Source: JAXMDC01 sp046349035
GTDB taxonomy: Bacteria; Pseudomonadota; Alphaproteobacteria; Rhizobiales; Kaistiaceae
Length of the DNA stretch: 64,000 nt
Direction: 5' to 3'
Assembly: GCA_046349035.1 (NCBI GenBank)
Contig: JAXMDC010000002.1
Coordinates: 124,001 to 188,000, forward strand
Made by a program: the position numbers and the translations under genes. The notes beneath the pieces are model-generated. The model saw only the letters and a program-made list of their open reading frames with translations, ran no database searches and was not told where the DNA came from. Shown here in pieces: positions 7,980 through 17,297 of this stretch (position 1 is the first letter of the stretch; every line of letters begins with the position of its first letter).

Positions 7980-10616
7980 CTAAGCCAGCGTCCGCGTGAT
8001 GATGTCCCGCGTGTCGCGCGAGAGTTCGTCCGTGCCGGCGATGCGCTTGAGGGCCGCTTCGGCCTTGCCGCGCCGGCCGCCTTCCAGCGCCCGCCAGGAG
8101 CGGAAGGAGACGAGGAGCCGCGCCGCCGTCTGCGGGTTGCGGCGGTCGAGGCTGAGCACGATGTCGGCGAGGAAGTCGTAGCCGGCGCCATCGGCGCGGT
8201 TGAATTCCTTCTGGTTGCCGGCGGCAAAGCCGCCGATCAGGGCGCGGATGCGGTTGGGGTTGCCCATCGAGAAGCCGGGATGGTCCATCAGCGCCCGCAC
8301 CTGGTCGAGCGTCTCCGGCGAGGGGGTGATCGCCTGCAGCGTGAACCATTTGTCGAGGGCCAGATGGTCCTCGGCGTAGCGGCGGGCGAAGGCGTCGAGC
8401 GCGGCGTGGCGGGCCGGGAGCGCGCCTTGGCAGAGCGTGGCGAGCGCCGCCATGCGGTCGGTCATGTTGTCGGCGTCGTGGAACTGCTCGACGGCGCGCG
8501 CGGCGCCGGTCGCCGAGCGGTTGGCGACGATAAGGTCGAGGAGCGCGTTCCGGAGCGCGCGCCGTCCGGCCGCCTTGGCGTCCGGCGAATACGGGCCGGA
8601 AGAGGCGAGCCCGTCGTAGAGGCCGGCGAGCTTGCCGCCGATGCGGTCGGCGATGGCGGCGCGGAAGGCGCTCCGCGCGGTGAAGATCGCCTCGGGGTCG
8701 ACGTCGCGGCCGATCTCGCGGGCAATGTCGGACTCGCTTGGGAGGTGCAGCACCTGCGCGCGGAAGGCGGGTTCGAGCGCCTCGTTGGCGGCGACTTCGC
8801 CATAGGCGTCGATCAGCGCCGGGTCGGCGCTCGGCGTCGCGCCGGTCTTGGCGAGCGCCGTGCCGGCGATCAGCGCCCGCATGGCGAGCACCTGGCTCGC
8901 CTGCCAGCGGTTGAAGGCGTCGGCGTCGGTCCGCAGGAGAAACAGGAGGTCGGCGGCGGAGAGGTCGAGCGAAAGCTTCACCGGCGCCGAGAAGCCGCGG
9001 AGCAGCGAGGGCACCGGCTTGGCCGACACGCCCTCGAACACCACGGTCTGGCTCGGCTCGGTCAGCACCAGCACGTCGCCACTCCCGGCCGCGCCGCTCA
9101 TCTTGGTGAAGGCGAGGTCCTCGCCGTTCGGGCCGACCAGGCCGAAGCGCACCGGGATCGGCATCGGCTTCTTGCTTGGCTGCCCCGGCGTCGCCGGCAC
9201 GTTTTGAGCGAGGGACAGCTGGTAGCGCTTGGCGGTGGCGTCGTATTTGCCGCTGGCGGCGAGCTCCGGCGTTCCCGCCTGCTCGTACCAGAGCTTGAAC
9301 TGGGCAAGGTCGATCTTGCCGGCATCGGCAAACGCGGCGAGGAAATCCTCGACCGTCGCCGCTTCGCCGTCATGCCGCTCGAAATAGAGGTCCATGCCGG
9401 CGCGGAAGGTTTCCGGCCCGAGCAGCGTCTTCAGCATCCGCACCAGCTCGGCGCCCTTCTCGTAGACCGTCGCCGTGTAGAAGTTGTTGATCTCGTGATA
9501 GACCTCCGGCCGGACCGGATGGGCAAGCGGCCCTGCGTCCTCGCTGAACTGCCGCGCCTGCAAGGTGCGCACGTCGCTGATCCGCTTCACCGGCCGCGAG
9601 CGCTCGTCGGACGAGAACTCCTGGTCGCGGAAGACGGTCAGCCCTTCCTTGAGGCAAAGCTGGAACCAATCGCGGCAGGTGATGCGGTTGCCGGTCCAAT
9701 TGTGGAAGTACTCGTGGGCGATGACGCCCTCGATGCCGGCATAGTCGCCGTCGGTGGCGGTGTCGGGATCGGCCAGCACGTACTTGTCGTTGAAGACGTT
9801 GAGGCCCTTGTTCTCCATCGCCCCCATGTTGAACTCGCTGACGGCGACGATCATGAAGATGTCGAGGTCGTATTCCCGCCCGAACACCTTCTCGTCCCAG
9901 CGCATCGAGCGCTTCAGCGAATCCATCGCATAGGCGCAGCGCGGTTCCTTGCCGTGCTCGCAATAGATGCGGAGTTCGACCTTGCGCCCCGACATCGTGG
10001 TGAAGCTGTCGGTGACGACGCCGAGATCGCCGGCGACCAGGGCGAAGAGATAGGCGGGCTTGGGGAAGGGGTCGTGCCAGACGGCGAAGTGCCGGCCGTG
10101 CGGCAGTTCGCCGGCTTCGACCGGGTTGCCGTTGGCGAGCAGCACCGGCGCCTCGGCCTTCCTTGCCTCGACCCGCGTCGTGTAGACCGCGAGCACGTCC
10201 GGCCGGTCGAGGAAATAGGTGATACGGCGGAAACCCTCCGCCTCGCACTGCGTGCAGTAGGCGCCGGTGGTGCGGTAGAGGCCCATCAGCTGGGTGTTGG
10301 CCGACGGGTTGATCTCGGTGCCGATCTCCAGCGTGAAGGGGCCGTTCGGCACCCCCTCGATCGTCAGGCGGTCGGGCGTCACGTCGTAGCGGTCCTGATG
10401 GACGAGCGCGCCGTCGAGGGCGAGATGCGTCAGTGTCAGGTCGTCGCCGTCGAGCACCAGCGTTCCGGACGGCGCGGCGACGTTGGGGCGGAAGCGGATG
10501 CGCGCATGGACCTTGGTCGCCTCGTGATCGAGACGGAAATCGAGGTCGACGGTTTCGATGGTGTAGTCGGGTGCCTTGTAGTCGCTGAGGCGGACCGGCT
10601 GGCTGTCGGTTTTCAT
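7980..10616 (-). CDS. pepN: Aminopeptidase N
   Basis: This M1 metallopeptidase of 878 residues has the expected proteobacterial length and no signal peptide, so it is cytoplasmic. The exopeptidase motif GAMEN lies at 265-269. The zinc site is HEYFH (301-305) with the third ligand Glu 324 in CLKEG. A Tyr in the stretch NFYTATVYEKG is the likely transition-state stabiliser. The C-terminal helical domain (about 550-878) closes the active site as in E. coli PepN. It removes N-terminal residues from peptides in the last steps of protein turnover. Transcription continues into the DUF1080 gene. Confidence 0.95.
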   Translation of the reverse strand: MKTDSQPVRLSDYKAPDYTIETVDLDFRLDHEATKVHARIRFRPNVAAPSGTLVLDGDDLTLTHLALDGALVHQDRYDVTPDRLTIEGVPNGPFTLEIGTEINPSANTQLMGLYRTTGAYCTQCEAEGFRRITYFLDRPDVLAVYTTRVEARKAEAPVLLANGNPVEAGELPHGRHFAVWHDPFPKPAYLFALVAGDLGVVTDSFTTMSGRKVELRIYCEHGKEPRCAYAMDSLKRSMRWDEKVFGREYDLDIFMIVAVSEFNMGAMENKGLNVFNDKYVLADPDTATDGDYAGIEGVIAHEYFHNWTGNRITCRDWFQLCLKEGLTVFRDQEFSSDERSRPVKRISDVRTLQARQFSEDAGPLAHPVRPEVYHEINNFYTATVYEKGAELVRMLKTLLGPETFRAGMDLYFERHDGEAATVEDFLAAFADAGKIDLAQFKLWYEQAGTPELAASGKYDATAKRYQLSLAQNVPATPGQPSKKPMPIPVRFGLVGPNGEDLAFTKMSGAAGSGDVLVLTEPSQTVVFEGVSAKPVPSLLRGFSAPVKLSLDLSAADLLFLLRTDADAFNRWQASQVLAMRALIAGTALAKTGATPSADPALIDAYGEVAANEALEPAFRAQVLHLPSESDIAREIGRDVDPEAIFTARSAFRAAIADRIGGKLAGLYDGLASSGPYSPDAKAAGRRALRNALLDLIVANRSATGAARAVEQFHDADNMTDRMAALATLCQGALPARHAALDAFARRYAEDHLALDKWFTLQAITPSPETLDQVRALMDHPGFSMGNPNRIRALIGGFAAGNQKEFNRADGAGYDFLADIVLSLDRRNPQTAARLLVSFRSWRALEGGRRGKAEAALKRIAGTDELSRDTRDIITRTLA

Positions 10617-10976
10617 GCGTGCACGTGGCTCTGAATGAGGGGCAGGGGCGCCGCCCGAAAGGCGCGACCCGTTCGCCCGGTTTCTAGCGCCTTTGGCGGG
10701 GCGGCGCTATCGGGCGGGGCGGCCGCTGCCAACTTCGCCCCGCAGTCACGGTGGGTTGATCGCGACGCAATGCGGTGACGGACGACCCGGCATCCCCTTC
10801 GGCATCACCTGTTCGTGACCCGGGCGCCGCACCTCGTCGCCTTGACTCTCCGGCCTCTGCCGCCATCCAATCGCCCGCCGACTGAAGGGCGGGGCGGTCA
10901 GGGGGAGCACCGACTAACGACAAGGCTCGGCCGGCGACGCGCAGCCCGTTCGGTTGCACAGTGGGAGGGACGATAA
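10617..10976. other. Divergent intergenic region, 360 bases
   Basis: This region lies between the divergent starts of pepN (minus) and the alpha/beta hydrolase (plus). An inverted repeat TAGCGCC-N11-GGCGCTA (10685-10709) lies about 70-90 bases upstream of pepN. A TTGACT hexamer at 10842 has no good -10 partner. No gene is seen. Confidence 0.45.
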
Positions 10977-12116
10977 ATGACGCGTTTCGGCGCAACCTTT
11001 GCCGCCATGGCCGGTGCCGTGGCGCTCGCCGCAGCAGCCGCTCTGCCGGCGCTTGCCGATGACGGCGACCAGCTGCTCACCATCGACCATTATGTGAAGG
11101 TCAAATCGACGGTTCCGGCGATGGCCGGCCAGCCGGCGCAGATCTATGTCCGCGAGCGGGCGCAGGCCGGGCCGCTGGCGCGCTCGATGTCGATGAACGA
11201 CAAGGTGGTGCTCTTCGTCCACGGCGCCGGCACCCCCGCCGAGGTCGCCTTCGACGTGCCGCACTCCGATTTCAGCTGGATGGGCTATCTCGCCCGCGGC
11301 GGCTTCGACGCCTTCTCGATGGATACGACCGGCTACGGCCGCTCCAGCCGCCCGGTGGCGATGAACGACACCTGCAATCTCGCCGCCGACCGGCAGGCGA
11401 TGTTCGGCGGCTCGACCTGCCCGCCGAGCTACGGCTTCACCATGACCACCATCGCCTCCGATTGGAACGAGATCGGCGCGGTGGTCGATTACATCCGCGC
11501 GCTGAGGAAGGTCGACAAGGTCGCCCTCGTCGCCTGGTCGCTCGGCGGGCCGCGTGCCGCCGGCTATGCCGCGCAGAACCCGTCGAAGGTTAGCAAGCTG
11601 GTGCTGCTCGCCCCCGCCTATAACCGCGCGACGCCGGACAATCCGCCGGCCGTGCTGCCGCCGGAGGGCGTCGCCTTCACCATGCAGACCCGGCAGGACC
11701 TCGTCGATCTCTGGAACCGCCAGACCGGCTGCACCGGCCAGTGGGACGACCCGACGCTGAAGTCGATCTGGAGCGAGATGCTCGCCTCCGATCCGGTCGG
11801 CGCCTCATGGGGCCCGGGCGGCCGCCGCGCGCCGAATGTGGCGAGCTGGGGCTGGAACCAGGCGATGGTCGCCAAGACTAACATTCCGACGCTGATGGTG
11901 AGCGGCGTCCATGACGTCCAGGTCAACCCCGACCGCGTCCGCGAGCTCTATGCAGACATCGGCACCGAGAACAAAGTCTTCATCGACCTCGGCTGCTCCT
12001 CGCACAACGCCATGTGGGAGAAGAACCACCTGATCCTGTTCAAGGCCTCGCAGGAGTGGATCACCTCCGGCACGGTCAACGGCAACAAGAGCGGGATGCT
12101 GAAGCTCGGCTACTAG
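10977..12116 (+). CDS. Secreted alpha/beta hydrolase
   Basis: A signal peptide (1-27, ending in ALADD) precedes an alpha/beta-hydrolase fold of 379 residues. The oxyanion segment LFVHGAGTPAE lies near residue 79. The nucleophile elbow is AWSLGG with Ser 188. An Asp in VSGVHDVQ and a His in CSSHNAMW complete a plausible triad. Two cysteine pairs could stabilise the periplasmic form. A GGGAGGG ribosome site is placed about 9 bases before the ATG. The substrate is not evident. A strong terminator follows directly, so it is probably a single-gene transcript. Confidence 0.85.
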   Translation: MTRFGATFAAMAGAVALAAAAALPALADDGDQLLTIDHYVKVKSTVPAMAGQPAQIYVRERAQAGPLARSMSMNDKVVLFVHGAGTPAEVAFDVPHSDFSWMGYLARGGFDAFSMDTTGYGRSSRPVAMNDTCNLAADRQAMFGGSTCPPSYGFTMTTIASDWNEIGAVVDYIRALRKVDKVALVAWSLGGPRAAGYAAQNPSKVSKLVLLAPAYNRATPDNPPAVLPPEGVAFTMQTRQDLVDLWNRQTGCTGQWDDPTLKSIWSEMLASDPVGASWGPGGRRAPNVASWGWNQAMVAKTNIPTLMVSGVHDVQVNPDRVRELYADIGTENKVFIDLGCSSHNAMWEKNHLILFKASQEWITSGTVNGNKSGMLKLGY

Positions 12117-12138
12117 GCAGTCGTCAGAGCGCAAACGG

Positions 12139-12178
12139 AACGGCCGCTCCCGGCGAGGGGGGCGGCCGTTTCTTTTTG
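12139..12178 (+). terminator. Rho-independent terminator
   Basis: Inverted repeat AACGGCCGC (12139-12147) / GCGGCCGTT (12162-12170) is followed by a T-rich run (tcttttt), 23 bases after the alpha/beta hydrolase stop. Confidence 0.85.
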
Positions 12179-12230
12179 CAGGCGTTGATCCGCGTTGGAG
12201 GGGAGCGCGCCAGACTGCCCACGTACACCG

Positions 12231-12318
12231 CTCACCCCGGCCTCCGAGCCGGGGTCCAGCTGAAGCGCAACACGGCCAAAGAGTCTTGCGCTGGATGCCG
12301 GCTTCCGCCGGCATGAGC
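12231..12318. repeat. REP-like compound palindromic element
   Basis: Two GC-rich hairpins, CCCCGGC/GCCGGGG (12235-12254) and ATGCCGGC/GCCGGCAT (12295-12314), are arranged as a larger inverted repeat. The outer parts CTCA/TGAG, TCCAG/CTGGA and GCGCAA/TTGCGC also pair across the element. Such extragenic palindromes are dispersed in many alphaproteobacterial genomes. It lies between a terminator and the end of the FkbM gene. Confidence 0.7.
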
Positions 12319-12329
12319 GGAGGGGACGC

Positions 12330-13292
12330 CTACCCCTTCGGGCGGATGTCCTTCAGGCGCGCCGCCCAAAAATCGTGGCGGGTGGCGAAGAAGTTGTAGC
12401 CGACGCGACGATTGGGCTTGAGCGCCGTCAGTTCTTCGATGTCGCGCACTTCGAACACGCCGCCGCGCTGCCAGGCGAAGACGCGCATGCCGAGCGTGTC
12501 CTTGAGGTGGCGCGTCAGGCTGTGCTCGCGGTCCGAGCCGTGATCCTCGTAGATCACCAGCGTCTCGTGGCGAAGGATGCCCGTCGCGCCGGCCAGCGTC
12601 TCCAGTTCCGCGCCCTCGACGTCGAGCTTCAGCACGATGCGCGCGCCCTCCGGCAGTCCGGCCGGGGCGAAGAGGTCGTCGAGCGCCAGCGTCTCGACCA
12701 TGCTGACGGGAACGGCGCCGCCGGCGGCCGGCGCCGCCACCGAGCGCGCCTCGTGCTTTTCGCCGTAAAGCTCGACCCACGTACCCGATTTCGCGCCGAG
12801 CGCGCGATTGTAGACGAGGAAGCGGTTGCCGTTGCCGGCGCAGTTGCGTTCCAGCCACGTGTAAGTGTCGGGCGCCGCCTCGATGGCGATCGCCGGGTGG
12901 TTGCCGAAGCGGCGGCTCGACACCAGCACCGACCAGAGGCCGTAATTGGCGCCGCAGTCGAGGAAGGTGAACTCGGTCGGCGCGATGGCCGTCAACACGG
13001 ACTCGATCTCGCCCTCGTATTCCCAGCGCCGCGGCAAGAGGCGCGCCCAGTAGCCCTCGCCATAGGGCATCTCGAAGGCGGCGTCCTCGGCGAGGCCGAC
13101 GCGCACCACGTTGCCGCTCGGCCAGAGCGAGGAGATGAAGCGGGTGACGCGCGAAAGGCCGAATTTGTCGAGCGGCCGCAGCAGCAGCGCGGCAAGGCGC
13201 ATCGCGGCGATGCCAAGGCGCTCGCCGATGGAAGCGCCGACAACATGACCCGACCCGTGTTCGATAGTGATCATAGAACCCTGACCAGACAT
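12330..13292 (-). CDS. FkbM-family methyltransferase
   Basis: The SAM-binding motif I is in FLDCGANYGLWS (about residue 108), followed by an acidic residue in AIEAAP. The later blocks IVLKLDVEGAELETL and the C-terminal NFFATR are typical of FkbM-type O-methyltransferases. These often methylate sugars or lipid-linked glycans. I chose ATG at 13292; an ATG six codons later is an alternative, and the upstream open frame lacks family similarity. The gene stands alone between two plus-strand units. The acceptor substrate cannot be read. Confidence 0.82.
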   Translation of the reverse strand: MSGQGSMITIEHGSGHVVGASIGERLGIAAMRLAALLLRPLDKFGLSRVTRFISSLWPSGNVVRVGLAEDAAFEMPYGEGYWARLLPRRWEYEGEIESVLTAIAPTEFTFLDCGANYGLWSVLVSSRRFGNHPAIAIEAAPDTYTWLERNCAGNGNRFLVYNRALGAKSGTWVELYGEKHEARSVAAPAAGGAVPVSMVETLALDDLFAPAGLPEGARIVLKLDVEGAELETLAGATGILRHETLVIYEDHGSDREHSLTRHLKDTLGMRVFAWQRGGVFEVRDIEELTALKPNRRVGYNFFATRHDFWAARLKDIRPKG

Positions 13293-13494
13293 CCTTGTTC
13301 CCGATTGGCCCGCCGCTGCGGGCGCCAATAGACCGGCCGGACGTGGCCGCGGCAAACGGATCGTCGCCCTGAGGTTAAGGGCTGAGGTTAATGCCGCCGG
13401 CCGGACGCTCCGCGGCGCGCCTCGCGAGCGCCATCGGCGGCGCAAAGCCCTGGCTTTCACGCGGCTTTAACCAGGCTGCCGCGATAGTCCGCCG

Positions 13495-15696
13495 ATGGCC
13501 GATCTTGAGGGGGCTGGCTCGACCAGCGTGCGGCGCGCGACGCTCCGCTTCGCCTGGCGCGTAGGATTGCCGGCGCTGGGCGTACTGGCGGCGACGGCGC
13601 TTGCCGTCTTCGCCATCCTGAGCGAACTCGCCGCCGAGGCTAACCGCGTCGACCACGCCGTCACCGAAATGGCCGCCGACGCCGCCGTGCGCTCGGCCCT
13701 CAACCACCTCGCCGCCACCCATGAGGACTACGCGGTCTGGGACGAAGCGGCCGAGAAACTTTACGGCGATGTCGACCAGGCTTTCGTCGCCGCCAACATC
13801 GTCGGCTCGACCCAGGCCGGCAAGCTCTACGATATCGCCGTGCTGCTCGACGAAGCGGGGGCCGACGCCTTCGCCTATGCCGGCGGGGTCCCCGTCGGCG
13901 TCGCCTCGCGCGAATTCTTCGGACCGCCGCTCGCCGCCCTCATCGCCAGCCTCGCCGATGCGCCCTCGCTCACTCACCAGTCCGCCGGCATTCTCGCCAC
14001 GCCCGACGGGCTCGTCGCCGCCGTGGTCGGGCCGGTCGTTCCGGCGAGCGAGGCGGCCGCGGACGCCGAGCCGCGGCCGCAGCGCCTGCTCCTCATCGCC
14101 AAGCGCCTCGACGACGTCACCGTCAACGCCCTTGGCGAAGAGTTCGTCATCCCCAGCCTCCGCCTCGCCGCCGGCGAGGAGTTCACCGGCGGTCTGACGC
14201 TCCGCGATCCCTCCGGCAAAGCCGTCGGCACGCTGTTCTGGACCGACCGCAATCCCGGTGCGGCTTCCCTCGCCAGTGCGACGCCGCTCCTCGTTGCGGT
14301 GCTTTCGCTGCTCGGCCTCACCCTCTGCCTCGTTCTCGCCGCCGCGCTCCGCAGTGTCTTCGCCCTGGAGCGCGCCGAGGGCCGCGCCCGGCGCCTCGCC
14401 CTCCAGGACGGTCTCAGCGGCCTCCCCAATCGCGACGCCTTCAATGCCGCGCTGGACCAGGCGCTGGCCGCGGACGACCCGGCTCTGCGGCCCGCCGCGG
14501 TCATCTATCTCGATCTCGACGGCTTCAAGGCAGTGAACGACCGCCTCGGCCACGCCGCCGGCGACCTTCTCATTCGCCGCCTGGGCGGACGCTTCGCCGA
14601 GTTGGTGCGCGGCAAGGGCGTGCTGGCGCGGATCGGCGGCGACGAGTTCGCCATTCTCGTGCACGGCGAGGACAACGCCGCTGCCGCCACTTCGCTCGCC
14701 GACGGACTGATTGAGCGCCTGCTGGCGCCGGTCGAGGTCGACGGGCAGCCGGTTTCGGTCGGCACCAGTGTCGGCGTCGCTCTCTATGCGCCGGGGCTGT
14801 CGGCGGTGGAACTGCTCCGCCGCGCCGACCTCGCAATGTATGCCGCCAAGGCCGATGGCCGTAACCGCGTGCGCGTCTTCGATTCCGGGCTCGAGTCCTC
14901 CGATACGACGCGCATCCGCGTTGCCGCCGAGCTCGCCGAGGCGGTGGCGCTCGGCAAGCTCGACGTGGTCTACCAGCCGATCGCCGCCGCGGCGACCCGC
15001 GAGATCGTCGGCGTCGAGGCGCTGCTTCGCTGGATGCGCGACGGCGTCGAAATGCCGACCGACCTCTTCATCGGCATCGCCGAGGAAAGCGGTATCATTC
15101 ACGAACTCGGCCAGTACGTGCTGGATCGCGCCTGCCGCGCCGCCGCCGCCTGGCCCGAGCTGCCGCTCTCGATCAACGTCTCGCCGGCGCAGTTCCGCGC
15201 CGCGCGCTTCGAGGAGCAGGTGCTGGCGACGCTGAAGGCAAGCGGCCTTGCCCCGCAGCGCCTGACGATCGAGCTGACCGAGACCTACCTGATTGCCGAA
15301 CCCGACCGCGCCAAGACGGTGATCGCCCGCCTCCGCGAAGCGGGCGTCCGCATTGCCCTCGACGACTTCGGCTCGGGCTATGCCTCGATCGGCTATCTCC
15401 GCCAGTTCGCCTTCGACGAACTGAAGCTCGACCACTCGCTGACCGCCGGCGTCGCCACCGACAGCGTGGTGCAGCGCCTCGTCCAGGCAACCGCCGCCCT
15501 CGGCCATGCTCTCGACCTGCCGGTCACTGCCGAAGGGGTCGAGGGCGAAGCCGAGGCGGTTCTGCTCCGCCTTGCCGGCTGCCAGCGCCTGCAGGGCTAC
15601 TTCATCTCGCCGAGCCTGACGGCGGAGGAGACCGCCGCCCTCGCGGCGCGCCTTGCCGGGCGGGGCCAAAGCACGGCGGTGGCGCTCCGCGCTTAG
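13495..15696 (+). CDS. Membrane diguanylate cyclase/phosphodiesterase (CHASE4-like, GGDEF, EAL)
   Basis: Two transmembrane helices (about 23-45 and 260-285) flank a periplasmic sensor with CHASE4 features (HEDYAVWDEAAEKLYGD near residue 75). The GGDEF domain (about 300-455) keeps RIGGDEF and is probably active as a cyclase. The product-inhibition site RxxD is replaced by RGKG, so feedback control may be lost. The EAL domain (about 475-725) keeps EALLRW, NVS, ELTET, DDFGSGYAS, the Lys in LKLD and AEGVE, so it could hydrolyse c-di-GMP. Such bifunctional proteins tune motility, adhesion and cell-cycle decisions. A PilZ gene lies at 37.8-38.2 kb. The 3' end overlaps the convergent reductase gene by 4 bases. 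Confidence 0.9.
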   Translation: MADLEGAGSTSVRRATLRFAWRVGLPALGVLAATALAVFAILSELAAEANRVDHAVTEMAADAAVRSALNHLAATHEDYAVWDEAAEKLYGDVDQAFVAANIVGSTQAGKLYDIAVLLDEAGADAFAYAGGVPVGVASREFFGPPLAALIASLADAPSLTHQSAGILATPDGLVAAVVGPVVPASEAAADAEPRPQRLLLIAKRLDDVTVNALGEEFVIPSLRLAAGEEFTGGLTLRDPSGKAVGTLFWTDRNPGAASLASATPLLVAVLSLLGLTLCLVLAAALRSVFALERAEGRARRLALQDGLSGLPNRDAFNAALDQALAADDPALRPAAVIYLDLDGFKAVNDRLGHAAGDLLIRRLGGRFAELVRGKGVLARIGGDEFAILVHGEDNAAAATSLADGLIERLLAPVEVDGQPVSVGTSVGVALYAPGLSAVELLRRADLAMYAAKADGRNRVRVFDSGLESSDTTRIRVAAELAEAVALGKLDVVYQPIAAAATREIVGVEALLRWMRDGVEMPTDLFIGIAEESGIIHELGQYVLDRACRAAAAWPELPLSINVSPAQFRAARFEEQVLATLKASGLAPQRLTIELTETYLIAEPDRAKTVIARLREAGVRIALDDFGSGYASIGYLRQFAFDELKLDHSLTAGVATDSVVQRLVQATAALGHALDLPVTAEGVEGEAEAVLLRLAGCQRLQGYFISPSLTAEETAALAARLAGRGQSTAVALRA

Positions 15697-16244
15697 GCCG
15701 GCGATCCGATCGCATAGGTCGACTGGACAAGGCCCGACGGAAAAGCGCGCGTGGCGACGTGGCGGAGCGCCACGTCGGCCGGGAGACTGCCGAACAGCGG
15801 GATGCCGTCGCCGAGGAGGACCGGGATCCGCGTCACCGTCATGTCGGCGATAAGGCCTTCGCGCAGGAACGACTGGATCACCTTGCCGCCGTCGACATAG
15901 ACGCGCCGCCAGCCGTCGGCGGCGAACTTCGCCATGGCTTCGCGGGGGGCGAGGGCGCTGACGCGCACCTTGCCGGCGAGATCGCCGCGCAGATCCTTCT
16001 CCCTCAAGGTGTCGCTCAGCACCGTCACCGGCTTGGCAAACGGCCAGCCGCCGAAGGTCAGCACCTTCTCGAAGGTGCCGCGGCCCATGACGAGGCCGTC
16101 GATGCCGGCCATGAACGCATCGTAGCCGTGATCCTCCATGCCCGGCGCGTAGCGGTCGAGCCAGGCGATATCGCCGTCTGAACGGGCGATGAAGCCGTCG
16201 ACGCTGGCGGCGATGAAGACGTGTCCGGTGATGGCGGCTGTCAT
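15693..16244 (-). CDS. Dihydrofolate reductase family protein (RibD C-terminal-like)
   Basis: This 183-residue single-domain protein has the RibD-C/DHFR-like fold: N-terminal VFIAASVDGFIA, then GLVMGRGTFEKVL, and the NADPH-site block VYVDGGKVIQSFLREGLI. It probably reduces a small heterocyclic or carbonyl substrate with NADPH. It lacks the deaminase half of RibD and is not true FolA, so the natural substrate is unknown. The stop overlaps the convergent GGDEF/EAL gene. Confidence 0.82.
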   Translation of the reverse strand: MTAAITGHVFIAASVDGFIARSDGDIAWLDRYAPGMEDHGYDAFMAGIDGLVMGRGTFEKVLTFGGWPFAKPVTVLSDTLREKDLRGDLAGKVRVSALAPREAMAKFAADGWRRVYVDGGKVIQSFLREGLIADMTVTRIPVLLGDGIPLFGSLPADVALRHVATRAFPSGLVQSTYAIGSPA

Positions 16245-16257
16245 GGGACGGCCCTTA

Positions 16258-16287
16258 TGAGAAAGCCGGGGCGGAAGCCGCCCCGGC
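16258..16287 (-). terminator. Terminator of the secreted-protein gene
   Basis: Perfect 10-base arms GCCGGGGCGG (16265-16274) and CCGCCCCGGC (16278-16287) are followed on the minus strand by TTTC, 24 bases after the stop of the upstream gene. Confidence 0.7.
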
Positions 16288-16310
16288 CTTGTGTGAAGTG
16301 CGCCTCGCCC

Positions 16311-17033
16311 CTAGTTGGCGGCGAAGCAGTAGAAGAGGCCGTTGCCGCCGGTGCCGTTGAGGTCGCGGGCGCTGCAGCCGCCCTCAGCCCCGCGCGAGGG
16401 GTGCGAGGAGTTCCACGAGCGCGCCGCCGCGTCGTCGGTGAGACCGCGCCGGTCGAGATGGCCAAGCATCGCCGCGCCGGCGGTGCTGCTCGTCCAGTTC
16501 TTGCAGGTGCGGTCTTCGCCGGCCGGGAAGGCGCGCCCGTCGGCGGTCGAGCCGGTGAGGACGTCGTGATAGTTCGGCGTGAAGCCGGAGGTCGGCACCA
16601 TGTTGCCGGCCTCGGTCAGCGTCGTCGTCGGTCCCATCTTGTTGGCGTCGCCGTGCAGTTCGTCGAGGTTGCGGGCGACGACCTCGCCCTTGAAGTTCTG
16701 CCACGGGCCGTTGCCGATGCGGTCGCGCGCGTTGACTGCCGGCGTGTTGCCTTCGGCCTGCGTCGACAGGTAGGCGCGCCAGGTCTTGGCGCCCGCGCCG
16801 GCGCGCTGGGCGAACTGCTGGCAGCGCGCATCGGCGCCGGCGAGCCCGCCGAGATCGGCGCCCTTGCCGGGGCCGGAGCTGACGACGAAGAAGGTCATGT
16901 TGGGCGACTGTGGCGGCTGCGGAGCTGCTGCGGGGGCAGGGGGTGCCGCCGGCTGCTGCTGGGTCAGCGCGACGCCTGCCATGCCGAGGACGAGGACGGC
17001 CGCGAGGCCGACGACTTGGGTGTGCCGTTTCAT
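16311..17033 (-). CDS. Secreted lectin-like protein
   Basis: The ATG at 17033 follows a GGGAGA ribosome site and begins a clear signal peptide (residues 1-24, ending in ALT). A Gln/Ala/Pro-rich linker (about 25-43) follows. The globular part (45-240) has FFVVSSGPGKGADLGGLAGAD, TWRAYLS and a Cys-rich C-terminus (RTCKNW, GGCSARDLN, FYCF), features of DUF1554/C-type-lectin-like secreted proteins. No catalytic motif is apparent. It is probably a periplasmic or surface protein of unknown ligand. Confidence 0.7.
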   Translation of the reverse strand: MKRHTQVVGLAAVLVLGMAGVALTQQQPAAPPAPAAAPQPPQSPNMTFFVVSSGPGKGADLGGLAGADARCQQFAQRAGAGAKTWRAYLSTQAEGNTPAVNARDRIGNGPWQNFKGEVVARNLDELHGDANKMGPTTTLTEAGNMVPTSGFTPNYHDVLTGSTADGRAFPAGEDRTCKNWTSSTAGAAMLGHLDRRGLTDDAAARSWNSSHPSRGAEGGCSARDLNGTGGNGLFYCFAAN

Positions 17034-17297
17034 TTTCTTGCTTCTCCCGTAGATATTGGCACCGGCCGGACGATCCGGCCGGGCTATCCCGCCCGGTTTG
17101 GTGGCAAGCGCGGCCGCCCGCACGCGCATGCCCGACCAGCCTAGTCGAACACCGGCACACGGCAAGAGCGTGACGCCTGCGGTCTGATACCTGACCGTCG
17201 GCTTTTTTCGGCGCCGCCGGCACCGCCCGCGCCCTCAACCGTTGGCGGGGCCGCCGCCGGCTGCTATGGGCGTCGCCGCGCGCCCACGCGCGAACGG

